Source of the DNA: Paragordius varius
Lineage: Eukaryota > Nematomorpha
Assembly (NCBI GenBank): GCA_964247055.1
Contig: OZ176056.1
Coordinates: 6,820,001-6,884,000 of the forward strand
DNA: 64,000 bases
Direction of reading: 5' to 3'
In this document: one piece after another, positions 49,606 to 61,440 of the stretch
Layout of the letters: every line of letters begins with the position of its first letter
Numbering within the stretch: the stretch's first letter is position 1
Program-made: the position numbers and the translations under genes
The notes under the pieces: generated by a model
Database searches by the model: none
What the model was told of the DNA's origin: nothing
Seen by the model: the letters and a program-made list of their open reading frames with translations, nothing else

Positions 49606-51100
49606 ACTAAGATGGATTAAATAATAAATGAATACGATTTTTATATAAGTCATCAAAAGGGGGCTCAAAACAAAGCTGATTATTTATCGATATGGATTGA
49701 CGAGATCGTTGCTTATGATAAAGATTATGCCGTTACCATTTTGAGATTTTTGAATTGTCATAACGTGCGGTTAAGCAGAGATGAAATTCGAAGAGAAACC
49801 GCATTGGATCCAGCATTACAAAAAGTAATTAAAGCGTTAAAAAACCATGATTGAACTATCCAGACTTAGAAAAGTTTGTAAACCGTAAAGACGAGTAAGC
49901 ATATCAATATGGCTTGTTAAGTTTAAATGATCGGATTAAAATTCCGAAGACCCTTTAGAAAGAGGTGGTGAGATACTTACACAGCCATAACAACGTAGAT
50001 ACCATGACAGAGATGGCCAGATTTACGTGTTATTGGCGAGAATTAGATGACCTGAGCCAGTATTCAGTGCGAATCGCCAACGTAGTAGGCCGAATGTTAC
50101 TCAGAATACCACGTATCATGGGATCATATAATGTTGCTGTGTGGAAGCGTTTGCATATTGATATAGCCGGACCGGTAGACGGTTATTATTGGTTGTTGAT
50201 AATTGATAGTGCCTCGAATGTCAGAATGGTTTATTTTGAAAAAGATAACCGCAGCGAAAACAATCCATAAAGTAGAAGAAACCTTTGCAAGGTTTGGTTT
50301 TGTAAGAGAGATCGTTAGCGATAACGCTTCGTTTAACAATGAGTACTTCACATCAACCTTAAGTACGTTAAGGGAACATATTAAGGTTACCTCCTACCAT
50401 CCTAAGAGTAATGGGATGGTAGAAAGGTTAGTAGCTACGATAAAAATAAAAAAGAATAAAAAATAATGCGATATCCACCCACGAAGCGATTAACACTAGC
50501 CTATGGGCGTATAGAAACTCTATACACTCGACAACTAAAAAAACCCCGGCCCTTTTAATGTTTAAGCGTACACCCCATAACCCCTTAACCTGGTTAAATA
50601 GTAGGGCAAGATTGTTAGATGCACCGGCACCCCGACGTCAGTTACTGATTAATGAACCACTAATGATCAAAAATAAACTTCGGTTGGCACGCCGGAGAAA
50701 TCACGGACCGTACAAGGTTATTGTCATACAAGGTGTGGGACAAAGACCGGGAGAAATTCGTGAGGGGACACGCCGATCAAATAGTACACCAGCCACAACC
50801 ACAAACTACCATTTTCAGCAATACAAGTGATGAGGACGTAACCACGGTCAAGGATGATACACTTGCCCACCTCAACCAAACAGCACGATCAACCCAAGTG
50901 ACGAAACCGAACCGATTACCCCGACAACCGCCAGTCTAAATAATAATAATAATACCCAGGAACCTGCGACAATCACCTCCCCCATAAAAATACAGGAACG
51001 ACGGTACCCGACAAGAAGTCGTCAGAAACCCGCCCGCTTCATTAGAAGTGGGTAGTGATGTTATAATGGTAACTGACAGGCTAATTTGAATAAACCTTAT

Positions 51101-51899
51101 ATACCATTTACACTTCAAGAGTGTCCTTGAACAATTCAAGTTGGTCCTTGAACAATTCAAGTTGGTCCTTACAGTTCAAGTTGGTCCTTGAACAATTCAA
51201 GTTGGTCCTTGAACAGTTCAAGTTGGTCCTTGAACAATTCAAGTTGGTCCTTAAACAATTCAAGTTGGTCCTTGAACAGTTCAAGTTGATCCTTGAACAA
51301 TTCAAGTTGGTCCTTAAAATTTATAAATTTTGATATAACCATAATTTTTGCATTTATTCTTTTATTTTATTATTTATTAACCTAATTTTCATTATTTATT
51401 ATATATTTAATCATTTAAAAATAAAATTTTTTATTGAAAAATCACTTTTTTGTTTCAAACTATTTTTTTTTCAATTGAACAAAATTATTGACTTTTAAAT
51501 GTTTTTAATGAAAAAATTTAATTAATAACCCAGAAAACTTATATATTTTTTCATTTCGTGTTAAAATCTTATAAATATCTAAATTTATTTTAAGAAATTA
51601 ATAAAGATATACGGTTTCTCAAAGATTAAAAGTTTGTATCGATTTAAATTTTATGTTAAATAATAGAAAATAGGTTAAATACAATAAAATAGATGAATTA
51701 TTTTCGATTTGATTGATAAAAGTTAAAAACAAAACAAAAAAGTCAAAGGACCAACTTGAATTGTTCAAGGACCAACTTGAATTGTTCAAGGACCAACTTG
51801 AACTGTTCAAGGACCAACTTGAATTGTTCAAGGACCAACTTGAATTGTTCAAGGACCAACTTGAATTGTTCAAGGACACTCTTGAAGTGTAAATGGTAT
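51101..51899. mobile_element. Foldback element D, copy 2, with 21-bp minisatellite ends
   Basis: It starts ATACCATTTACACTTCAAGA. The left end holds about nine 21-bp units of TTGAACAATTCAAGTTGGTCC (51127-51317), and the right end about seven in inverse (51746-51890). The centre (51320-51745) is unique, AT-rich and non-coding. Because 21 is a multiple of 3, every frame through the array stays open on both strands, giving false repeat proteins. Confidence 0.92.
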
Positions 51900-52099
51900 A
51901 TTATACTATTGATTAACCGCACAAACAACATTCGTAATATATTAATAGATTAACCTCGTAACTTATGTTAATAATATAATATTATTAGATTAACTTCACC
52001 ACCACGTTTTACTATTATTATTATTATACTTTGAATAAATTGTAAAAAGGCAATCAATTCACATTGATATATGTGAATACATTTATACCTGATTATATT

Positions 52100-52106
52100 A
52101 TATATT

Positions 52107-52149
<43 letters not shown>
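52100..52149. repeat. (TA)n microsatellite
   Basis: A run of about 50 bases of TA with a few interruptions. Similar runs are at 53287-53326 and 56787-56821. Confidence 0.95.
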
Positions 52150-52150
<1 letters not shown>

Positions 52151-52660
52151 TATTATATAAAACGATCATACAATAAATTATTCCTTTTTTACCGTATCTG
52201 ACGTTATTGTGGTCCCATCTAAAAGTTTTATATCGGTGTCTTAAATAAATAAGCCTCTTGAATCTCATCCAACAACATGCAAGTAGTATCTCCTAGGAGC
52301 TAAACTTTATGAAATAGTTATAAATAAGGGAATAGCTTTATAAGATTTTCTATATTTGGGTGGTGCCTATTCAATTGATTTTGCTCTTCGGTTGATTGAG
52401 TTATTTAGACTTTATTAGTTTTTCTATAGGTTGATGAGTGAAATAACAGAAAATATGTTCCAGTAAAAAATTTGTGACCGAATTCGTTAAATAGATAATT
52501 TTCATATTATATATTTGTTTGGGTCATGAACCGTCAAATGTTATATTTTTTATTATTTTTTGTGTAAGTTGTATTATTTGAGATGTTTTAATTTATAGTT
52601 AATATAATTTTGACACTTAACTCTTCACAACCTTTTCACTTTTTCCCCGATGACAGATTA

Positions 52661-53124
52661 GGGTGTTTTATATCCCAGAGCTCAATCTTGTGACTAAACT
52701 ACTATTTTAAGCATTATTTTAGTTAATACTAATTATTAATCATTGTTCTCTTGTATAAGATAAAAAAGCATATATATTTTACCAGTTTTGTAATTTCCAT
52801 GAAATCGGAACAGCTACGCAAGATTATCAGAACTCATTTTAGAATCAAGAAAAATCAAGTTTTTGCTGGTGAAATCCAACGTGAAAGCTTATTAAAGTTA
52901 ATTATTTACATTGTCTTACCCTAATATACATTTTTTGTCTATTAGCGAATTTAAAAAAATTCGGCGAAAAAGTTTGAGATGAGATTTTTTTACATTATAT
53001 TTTTAAAAAATTTTTTGTTTGTTACTTCTAAAAAGCTAAAGAAAACCTTTTTTCAAATTAAGCCCTGTATTTAAAACACTTTTTCAAATATTCAAACAAT
53101 TGCTCTAAGACATAAAACTACCCC
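52661..53124. mobile_element. MITE family A, copy 1
   Basis: The left end GGGTGTTTTATATCCCAGAG and the right end TGCTCTAAGACATAAAACTACCCC form an imperfect inverted pair. The interior contains the TTTGAGAT…TTTTTTAC and TTTAAAACA boxes seen also at 60956 and 63585. It is non-coding. Confidence 0.75.
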
Positions 53125-53284
53125 AAAGATCATGAACCGTTAACTAAATTTTTATTAAAATATGACTTTTTTCAAAAATTAAATTTTAAGTAAAATTTTG
53201 TCGTTCTTCATACTAATCTGAGGCAGGTAGAAACAGTTTAAAACACTAAAGATATTAAACGGTGACCACAAAAAACAACCTGAT

Positions 53285-53286
<2 letters not shown>

Positions 53287-53326
<40 letters not shown>
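53287..53326. repeat. (TA)n microsatellite
   Basis: About 40 bases of TA dinucleotide. Confidence 0.95.
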
Positions 53327-53328
<2 letters not shown>

Positions 53329-53389
53329 ATCAGGATTATTATGGTGGTTTTGATTTTGGCCCTTATGAATAATTTAAGAAAGTTATTTA

Positions 53390-54480
53390 CAGTTAGGTGG
53401 TAAGTGCACAATATAAGAAAATGGCTAAATTTGCCAACATATTTTTAATAAATTTTTTGAAACCTAGAGGCTAAAATATATCACCAAAAATATATAATAA
53501 ACTAATACAAAAAGCAAAGCAATATTTTTAAATAAATTTAGTTTTTAAATGTGGCCCCGACCCATGTTTTGTTGCGCTTCTAAAATTAGATAGTCATCGT
53601 AAAATAAACATAAAAATGCCGAGATGGCGCGATATTTAAATTATGCTAAATTTTGATATGAAAAAATATTTTTAAAAAATTTTTTAAAGCAAAAATTATT
53701 GAAGCGTTCTACACACAATTTTGAGCCATGATGGAAACGTGTAAAGGCGCTTTAATATATTATAAAAACATTTTTTAACTGAATATTTCCCTCAAGAATT
53801 TTAAATAGGTTCGTTTAAAAATTTTAATGATTTATTTAAAAAGCACAATATTTATTAATTTAAATTAGAAGACAAGCGAACATTAAATTTCATATTATGA
53901 GGTAATAAAATGGTCAGCATCATCGAATTATATACAAAAGGTGTTTTTATGATATCTTAAAGCACATAAAGCGTTTCCATCATTCAAAATATTATGCAGC
54001 ACAACAAATTTAAAAATTAATTTTTAAAATATTATACATTTGAAATTTTTTTAATTGGTATTAAAATTTAGCATTTATTTAAAATTTTTAACGCGCACCG
54101 GCATTTCTGAGTTTATTATAAAAGGATAGCCTATTTTAAAAGAGCAAAAAAGTTTGGGATTTTCGTAGCCATGTAAATTTTTGCAAATATTGGGTGGGTG
54201 ATAAAATTTTTTTTGACTTGACTTGCAAGTTTTTCAAGTCATGGCTTGCTTTCATGTGATAAAAAAATTTAACATTAGGGCACTTAAGTCAAGCAAGAAA
54301 CTTGAACAAAAGGTGATAAAAAATTATATGATTAAGAAAAACTTGAAGATATTGAAAGTGTGGTATAGGGCACACTTGACATGTAATTTGGAAAAAAAAT
54401 ATTTTGGTAGCTTTTTATGTATATAATTTAGGTTTTATATGTAATTGGTACCTTTGATATGTTTATTTGATAATTTTGGC
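53390..54480. repeat. Dispersed repeat family H, copy 1
   Basis: The 54191-54390 part (GGGTGGGTGATAAAA, TTTCAAGTCATGGCTTGCTT, GGGCACACTTGACA) matches 58826-59020. The 53900-54000 part (CATCATCGAATTATATA, AGCGTTTCCATCA) matches about 60070-60150. The element's ends are not defined. It is probably a degraded transposon without a visible gene. Confidence 0.6.
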
Positions 54481-54489
54481 TAATTTTAC

Positions 54490-55490
54490 ATATTTAAACT
54501 GGGTGGATACAGAAGAAAATAAAATGTTTGAAAAAACTGTACAAAATGTGTTTAAATAGAAATCAAAAGTATCGTATTGTGATCTCTCAACATAAACATA
54601 TGCAAAATCACAAGTTTATTTATAATCTATTTGAAGAAACTAATTCTACAAATCCGGGTAAAATTTTTTGGTTATATTAAAGTGTATCAAGAAAAAGCAG
54701 TAGACCCAAGTCGCTAATGTTTACAAAAAACGTCTCATGCTACCACACCAGTGTAATGCTTAAATGCAGCCCTTTGTTGTTGCGGATATAGGTTGACTTG
54801 TAGGCATAATTTTGTAAATATACTTGTATATAATTAAAAGATTAAGGGAAAATAAAGTCTTTTTAGCTATATGCTATATATTTATACTAATGGTTCAGTT
54901 TTATGGTATTTGATTAATAACTTTCATTAAAGCACAACGTATAAATTTTAGCTGATCTTAACCGAAGTTTATAATTATTTATGTAATAAGAAAAATTTTT
55001 CCGTTTAATACGATTTTTTTAGAGCATTTAAGTTCGATAAGTGTATTTTTGTGTTCTTAATATGGTCTTAAATTTATATTATCTTTCTTAAGTTTAATTT
55101 TAATTCAAGTTGGCATCGATTAGAATTTTTCAGTAATTAAATCAATTTTTTCCGAGATTAGAAGCAATACCGTTATGTTTTAAATAAAAATTTAATTTCC
55201 GCCAAAAATATACTTAAATTTTCCCTTTTCGAGAACTTGCCAATGGTCGCATTTGTATAACAGTTAAAATCTTTTAAAGTATAAATTCGTGTAATTTCGC
55301 CTCTATAATATACCGTATTTATATAAATTGCTAATATTTTTGGCATATGCATCTTAAATTTTTTTTATTATATATTCCATGTAAGTCATAATCTATTTAT
55401 TTATATATACACTACAGTTATAACTACGATTTTTTATTTTAAATTGTAAAGGTATAGATGTAGCAAAAAATGTTTACTTTAATTTATATT
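54490..55490. other. Intergenic
   Basis: No supportable gene or repeat seen. Confidence 0.35.
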
Positions 55491-55496
55491 ATAGGC

Positions 55497-56620
55497 ACAT
55501 CCCTGCCCAACTATTTACAATTTAAAAAATATATAAAGAAGCAGAAAAAGTTTATCAAAACACGATAGCTAACATGCAATTTAAAGATATGGAAATAGAT
55601 TATGAAGTGGTACTGCTTCAAAAAGAAGTTTTACTTCTAGAAAAACAACTTTAATAATTTTAATTCAAAGTATAATCAATTTTATATTTATAATCTGAAT
55701 GTAATGCAATAGAAAATTATAATTAACATATAAAGATTCGATGCGCAAATCATTATTATTAGCAAAAATTGAGAATTTATAATAAATTATATGCGTTTAA
55801 TATATTTACTATATTATCTCGTTTTTGTCGGCCTGAGATTTTTTTCTCTCTCAGAGCACTATCATCCGTAATGTCTTCCTCATCATCATCAATATTATCT
55901 AAATCAATCGATATCATATTATCTAAATCAAAATCATCCTTTAAAAATTTAGCCATGTTAAATAAAACGGCGCAGCTAACAATAATATTAATTGCGGTAT
56001 CCTAACGGACTCGCATTTTATTATGCAATATAGGAAACCGGCGTTTGAGTTGACCAAATGTCTTTCAATGACTATTTTCTCTTGGCGTAGAATGATTTGA
56101 ATTTAGTTTGTATAAGGTTGTTAGGGTTTTTAAATGGTATTCTTAAATATGGACTAATTCCTGCGGCATTGGTATTGGCTAAAAAGGATTATACTTTATC
56201 TGAAAATCAGGATATTGTAAACTCTTCCTGGCATTTTAACGTTTAAACTCGTTATATATTCATCACCGTCGTAGATCTCATGATTCTTCTGCCAACGTTA
56301 GCGTCTTCATGTTGGAACTGGTCAGATGGAAATCGGATCCATTTATGGGTAATCTCACAAATTCCGCCACTTTAGATACTGTTTAAATTGGGGTTGGTTC
56401 TACACAATAAAACGGAGGAAAAATTCCACACATAATCTGGGTGATAGTTTGCCACCTCTTTATTAATATCATTAGGGGAAATTCGTGAAGTTATAAAATA
56501 GATGCTTTCGTTATTAATCTTAACAATTTCATATGTTGCAATTCTATTTTTTGCGCTCCGATTTCTTTCTAGAATTGTTCATGTACATTTTTTCACTGTA
56601 ATAACATAACAACCTAATAA
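55497..56620. mobile_element. PIF/Harbinger DNA transposon relic
   Basis: The minus strand from about 56600 to 55850 carries decayed transposase. Pieces near 56420 (YHPDYVWNFSSVL), near 56300 (DQFQHEDANVGRRI), and at about 56085-55870 (FGQLKRRFPILHNKMRV, then DTAINIIVSCAVLFNMAKFL and an Asp-rich tail) match the C-terminal half of the Harbinger nuclease. It is broken by stops and frameshifts. Facing it on the plus strand, 55530-55654 encodes the end of a coiled-coil protein (MQFKDMEIDYEVVLLQKEVL, then LLEKQL and TAA), similar to the C-terminus of the accompanying Myb-like protein. Convergent arrangement is usual for the superfamily. Terminal repeats were not identified. Confidence 0.72.
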
Positions 56621-56781
56621 TATAAAATTTATTAATGGAGGGATATTTAAAATCTATAATCTAAAAGGTTTATATATTTTTAAAAAAATAATTTAAATTT
56701 AATTTATATATCTACATGATTTAAAACGACGAAAATTGTTCAGGGTGCGTCTTATTAATGTAGATTCGTTTATTTAACGTG

Positions 56782-56786
<5 letters not shown>

Positions 56787-56821
<35 letters not shown>
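56787..56821. repeat. (TA)n microsatellite
   Basis: About 35 bases of TA, with a second short run at 56848-56860. Confidence 0.95.
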
Positions 56822-56823
<2 letters not shown>

Positions 56824-57012
56824 AATATTTTTACTTGAATTACGTAGATATATATATATATATGTCACCTGTTATTCCGTGATTTAAAGATTAAATCCAA
56901 TATTTATATCGCCCCTAAAATATCCTAAACCTTTGGTTAGATATTTTAAGCGCAATTGTTATTCCGTGAGACTGGCATTGCTTAAAATAACTAATTAAGA
57001 TATATGATATAA

Positions 57013-58587
57013 CTAGCGTAAATCTCGTGCTGGTACGCAGCCCGGGGAGGTCCTTCGGACTTCTGAGGGGTTGTTTGAAAAAAAGGGATATAAATCACAT
57101 ATGTGGATTATTTCGAAACATTATTAAATAGATATGATTTCATAGGAATTTTAAAACGGTGCATTCATACTAAAATATTGTTTACTTGGGGGGAAAATAG
57201 ATTTAAAAATTTATTTTTGTGGACTTTGTATTTTTGAAAAAATGGCATATTACGGGGGAGCGGGTAAAAAGAGGGCCTAAATTAAAAAAGCGAGCCGACT
57301 ATGTTCGGCGCAATCGAAAAAAAGTAAACAAAAATCATTTTGAAATTGAATGGTCCAACACGTTTTTCGGAAAATTGTCTCAAAAACACGATTTTTGTGG
57401 ACTTGTGTTTTCAAAAAAACCCGTTTTTTACACGGGGTGGGCCTGAACCGGCCTAATTCAAAAAAGGCGAAGCTATTGTCGGGGCATTTATTAATGATTA
57501 TTCTCGATATTTGGATTTGAATGGGTTCACCGGTTTTCCTAAACAGATCATAAAATCCCATGACGGATCAGTTTATAGCGGGTAGCTCCTTACCCAGCAG
57601 CTATCATCAAAGAAACGCTTGACTAAAATTTTTGCCTTTTAACAGGGAATATGTGGAATCCTTATTGATTTTTACGGTCTCATACCTTGGGCGTAGAATA
57701 GAATCAAAAAATTATTTTTGTGGACTTTGTTTTTTGAAAAAATTAGCATTTTACGGGGGAGCGGGTAAAAAGAGGGCCTAAATTAAAAAAGCGGGCCTTT
57801 GGTGCAATCAAAAATAAGTAAACAAAAATCATATTTGAAATTGAATGGTCCAACACGTTTTTCGGAAAATTGTCTCAAAGACACGATTTTTGGGGACTTG
57901 TGTTTTCAAAAAAACCCGTTTTTACACGGGGTGGGCCTGAACCGGGGGCCTAATTCAAAAAAAGGCGAAGCTATTGTCGGGGCATTTATTAATGATTTTA
58001 TTTTTTCGATATTTGGATTTGAATGGGTTCACCGGTTTTCCTAAACAGATCATAAAATCCCATGACGGATCAGTTTATAGCGGGTAGCTCCTTACCCAGC
58101 AGCTATCATTAAAGAAACGCTTGACTAAAATTTTTGCCTTTTAACAGGGAATATGTGGAATCCTTATTGAATTTTTACGGTCTCATACCTTGGGCGAAGA
58201 ATAGAATCAAAAAATTATTTTTGTGGACTTTGTTTTTTGAAAAAATTAGCATTTTACTGGGGAGCGGGTAAAATGAGGGCCTAAATTAAAAAAGCGGGCC
58301 GAGTATGTTCGGCGCAATCAAAGAAAAGTAAACAAAAATCATATTTGAAATCGAATGGTCCAAAACGTTTTTCGGAAAATTGTCTCGAAACGTTTTTTGT
58401 GGACTTGTGTTTTCAAAAAAACCCTGTTTACACGGGCTGAGCCCGAACTGGGGGCCTAATTCAAAAAAAGGCGAAGCTATTGTCGGGGCATTTATTAATG
58501 ATTATTTTTTTTCGATATTTGGATACTGGGTTTACCGGTTTTCCCGGAACACAAAGCCACCATTTTCCATTTTTATAAATATACATA
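57013..58587 (-). mobile_element. Helitron-like element, copy 3 (1.57 kb)
   Basis: The minus-strand 3' end has the same hairpin region, more worn here (three mispairs), followed by ATTTACGCTAG and host T. The 5' end aligns to the other copies as TATGTATATTTATAAAAATG. The interior is three tandem units of about 500 bp (GTGGACTTTG boxes at about 57219, 57719 and 58221). The open frames at 57219-57446, 57799-58044 and 58380-58637 are reads of the same repeat unit, and no helicase is present. Confidence 0.85.
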
Positions 58588-58825
58588 TTACATATGCATT
58601 ATACTTATATTATTTTAAAAACTTAGAAATAATATAACAGTGTTTGATGACGAATGGTTTCATCATCTTATAAACTACAGGTACCGGTTTAAACATTTTA
58701 AATTTTACTTCAATAAATGCATACTATTGGGTGTTAAATTTTGGTTGTACTAATCAAAAAATTTTCGTTGTAAAATTTCAAAATATTTCCCACATAATTT
58801 AAATTGGTGGTAAAAAAATGATACA

Positions 58826-60650
58826 TTGGGTGGGGTGATAAAAGATTTTTGTTGACTTGAATTTCAAGTTTTTCAAGTCATGGCTTGCTTTCATGTGATA
58901 AAAAAAATTTAACATTACACGACTTAAGTCAAGTAAGAAAACTTGATAGGGAGGTGATAAAAAAATCATATGATCAAGTAGAACTTAAAGATCAAGTGTG
59001 GTGTAGGGCACACTTGACAGATTTAAATCTATAAATAAAATTATTTTGGAAACTATTTATGTATAAAATTTAGGTTTTATATGTTATTCAAACCTTTGTT
59101 AATGCTATAAAATGTTAATTTGATAAATTTTGGCTAATTAATTTATTGGGTGGATTAAAAAGAGGTAAAATTTATAAAAAAGCTCTACTAATATTTAAGA
59201 GCAAGGCACATAAAAATATGCTAAATATATCTATTTCGTGAACGCAAAAAAATTTGATTCTCGAAAATTTCTTAAACATATTAACTATTAATCTTTTAAA
59301 ATTTCAAATCTTCGTTTATTAAACGCTAGTTACTTCACTATTAACTAATGTAATTTATTTCAGCATATTATTTGAATGTAATGTTCATAATGAATTAAAT
59401 ATTATAGTATGTTATATTGTATGAACATCTTCCCATTATGTTTGCAAACTCCAAACAAAATAAGTAGTGTGGTTAAATAATGGAAAGTGTTTTAAGGGGG
59501 AATGGTTTCATCGATCTAAAAATTATTACCAGGTATTTAGAAAACTCTATATTAAATAAGATACGTGCCAATGAGTTTGAAAAACTCTAATAAATGCATA
59601 TTGTATCAATTGTTTATCTTTCTGTGCCTTATTTCATAAATTTTGGCTGAAAATGATAAAAAAAGTTTCCATATAATTCGAATTGGGTGGCAAAAAACTG
59701 TTACATTCATAAGCAAAAGACTTGACTTAAGTGTTTTTTTATCACCGATCTTCAAGTGTACACTTGCTGGGTTAGGTAAACAAGTGCACCCCAAAAGTGT
59801 ATAAGAATATCTTTCACTCGTAAGAGCCTGAACCAAAAGCCCCATTATGATTCTGATACAGTTTGTCATCAAAATATATATGTTTCATCAAGTAATAACT
59901 TGATTTCCGATGGAATGTTATAAAAACTTTTATATATTTCGATATGAAATTACTACAACCTCAGAATTATAATTCAAAAATTCGTTCGTCTTCATATATA
60001 AATATAAAAGTGTTTATTTAACATATTTTCGTTAAAACTTGAAACTTTAAATTAAAATTATTAGGTGATAGAAACACTAAGCACCATCAAATTATATAGA
60101 AAAAGTTTTTTAAATATCTTAAAACGTTTTTTTTACCGTTTCCATCAAATATATGCATTTTTTTAAAATATTTTAGTACATATAACAATTAGCATTTGAT
60201 GAAAATTTATATCGAGTAATCTCTGCACTTTTGCTCTTCTTAAAGATCGCTTTATAAGAGTGATAAAAAATGGGATTTTCGGGACCCACATCTGAAAATT
60301 AATTTCTTCAAAAAATATTGTTTTCCTTTTTATGTGTAGTTTATAATATATTTTTGATATTTGGAATGAAGGATTTAACCTTCACAAAAAAATTATTTTT
60401 GAAATGTAGTCAAATTTGAGCAACTACCACAAAAGTTTAAATAACTTTCCTAAATTAATCGTAAGAACAAAAAGCAAACGTCATGATAATCCTAATATAT
60501 ATATATATATATATAATCAATATTTTTTATCTACCCCGATTCTGACGCATTATATGAAAAAAATAATTTACAATATTAAAGCGTATTTATTCCGTTTTAT
60601 CATGCCTAAAGTACACTTAGTCAAATTTTGCTGAAAATTAGTAAGTTTTG
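58826..60650. repeat. Dispersed repeat family H, copies 2 and 3 (fragmented)
   Basis: 58826-59020 matches 54191-54390. An inverse fragment lies near 59700-59800 (GACTTGACTTAAGTG, TTTTTTATCACCGATC, ACAAGTGCACCCC). A further block at about 60070-60150 matches 53900-54000. No gene is visible. Confidence 0.5.
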
Positions 60651-60955
60651 ATGCCATAATCCAGCATATATTTAGAATTATTAGAAATCTCGGCACTTTT
60701 AATTTGTTTTTTGAAAGAGCTGGCCCATTATGGGATTAGTGATATTTTTGGAATAATTCATTTACACCAAAATTTTTATAAATAAAAGCGCTAGTTTTAA
60801 CACTTTTTGATATGATTACCTCAAAAGTATAAATATTTCTTAAGTCACAAGTAATGACCAAAAGAGCACGCACCATCTGAAACATGTTCCTATAATATAT
60901 AATAATACATAACGATATTTTTTGTGACTGTATATTTTATTTTTTCAATAATTTT

Positions 60956-61361
60956 GGGTTATATATCCCAGGATTTAAAACTTGAATATCTTTAAAAGTA
61001 TTTAAGGTATTTAACCAAATTTAAACTTTTAATCTTTTAATCGCGTCATAAATATTTTTTTAAAAAGTGTAAAATTGGAAATAAGTTTTTATCTCAAACT
61101 TTTTTGCCACCATTTTTTACTTTCTGTAACATAAATATATATAAGGCTTTCATGATACATTTTATCGGCAAAAATTTGATATTTATATTTATAGCATTCC
61201 TTTCAATTGTGTTTTGGAGCAACCTGATCCAACATTTGGAAGTCAGAAAATTGTTTAAAATATAAACTTTTTTTATATGAAAACAATATTTCATAATTAT
61301 TAAAGTATCTTTAAAACTAAATTGTACATACAAAAATGAGCTCTGGGATATATAACCACCC
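60956..61361. mobile_element. MITE family A, copy 2
   Basis: The left end GGGTTATATATCCCAGGATT and the right end CTGGGATATATAACCACCC are near-perfect inverted repeats. The interior matches the copy at 63585. It ends 80 bp before the IBA57 start codon, so it may overlap the promoter. Confidence 0.85.
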
Positions 61362-61440
61362 TAAAAGGTAAACTAGGATTAAAAAGTGAAACGGTAATGA
61401 ATCGTTACTTCACAAGGCAAGATGTATGCCTTCACACCAT

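Larger units (their letters stand above)
42236..50935 (+). mobile_element. Fossil Ty3/gypsy LTR-type retroelement, disrupted
   Basis: The parts occur in family order on the plus strand: Gag-type zinc knuckles (about 42434-42550), a protease-like region (about 42640), reverse-transcriptase remnants (about 42900-43500), RNase H (43590-43940), and, beyond a large insertion, integrase (about 49650-50470) and an integrase C-terminal region (about 50560-50830). It is an old, non-functional copy broken in many places. A LINE insertion (44030-49605) splits it. LTRs were not identified. Its flanks are the foldback elements E and D. Confidence 0.85.

Noticed and set aside
51121-51317. Regular 21-bp repeats resembling a CRISPR array
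   Set aside because: There are no unique spacers, the DNA is animal, and the array is mirrored at the other end of a transposon.
51121-51953. Long open frames reading NNSSWSLN or NLNCSRT repeats on both strands
   Set aside because: They are reads of the 21-bp minisatellite, which leaves every frame open; the same appears at 40932 and 41760. Not proteins.
42236-52225. Shared TTGTGGTCCCATCTA at 42233 and 52210 as an LTR-internal junction of the gypsy fossil
   Set aside because: Suggestive of a second fragment of the same family, but no LTR pair could be recognised around either site.
57219-58637. Several 75-94-codon frames on both strands
   Set aside because: They repeat with the Helitron tandem unit and are not conserved as frames between units.
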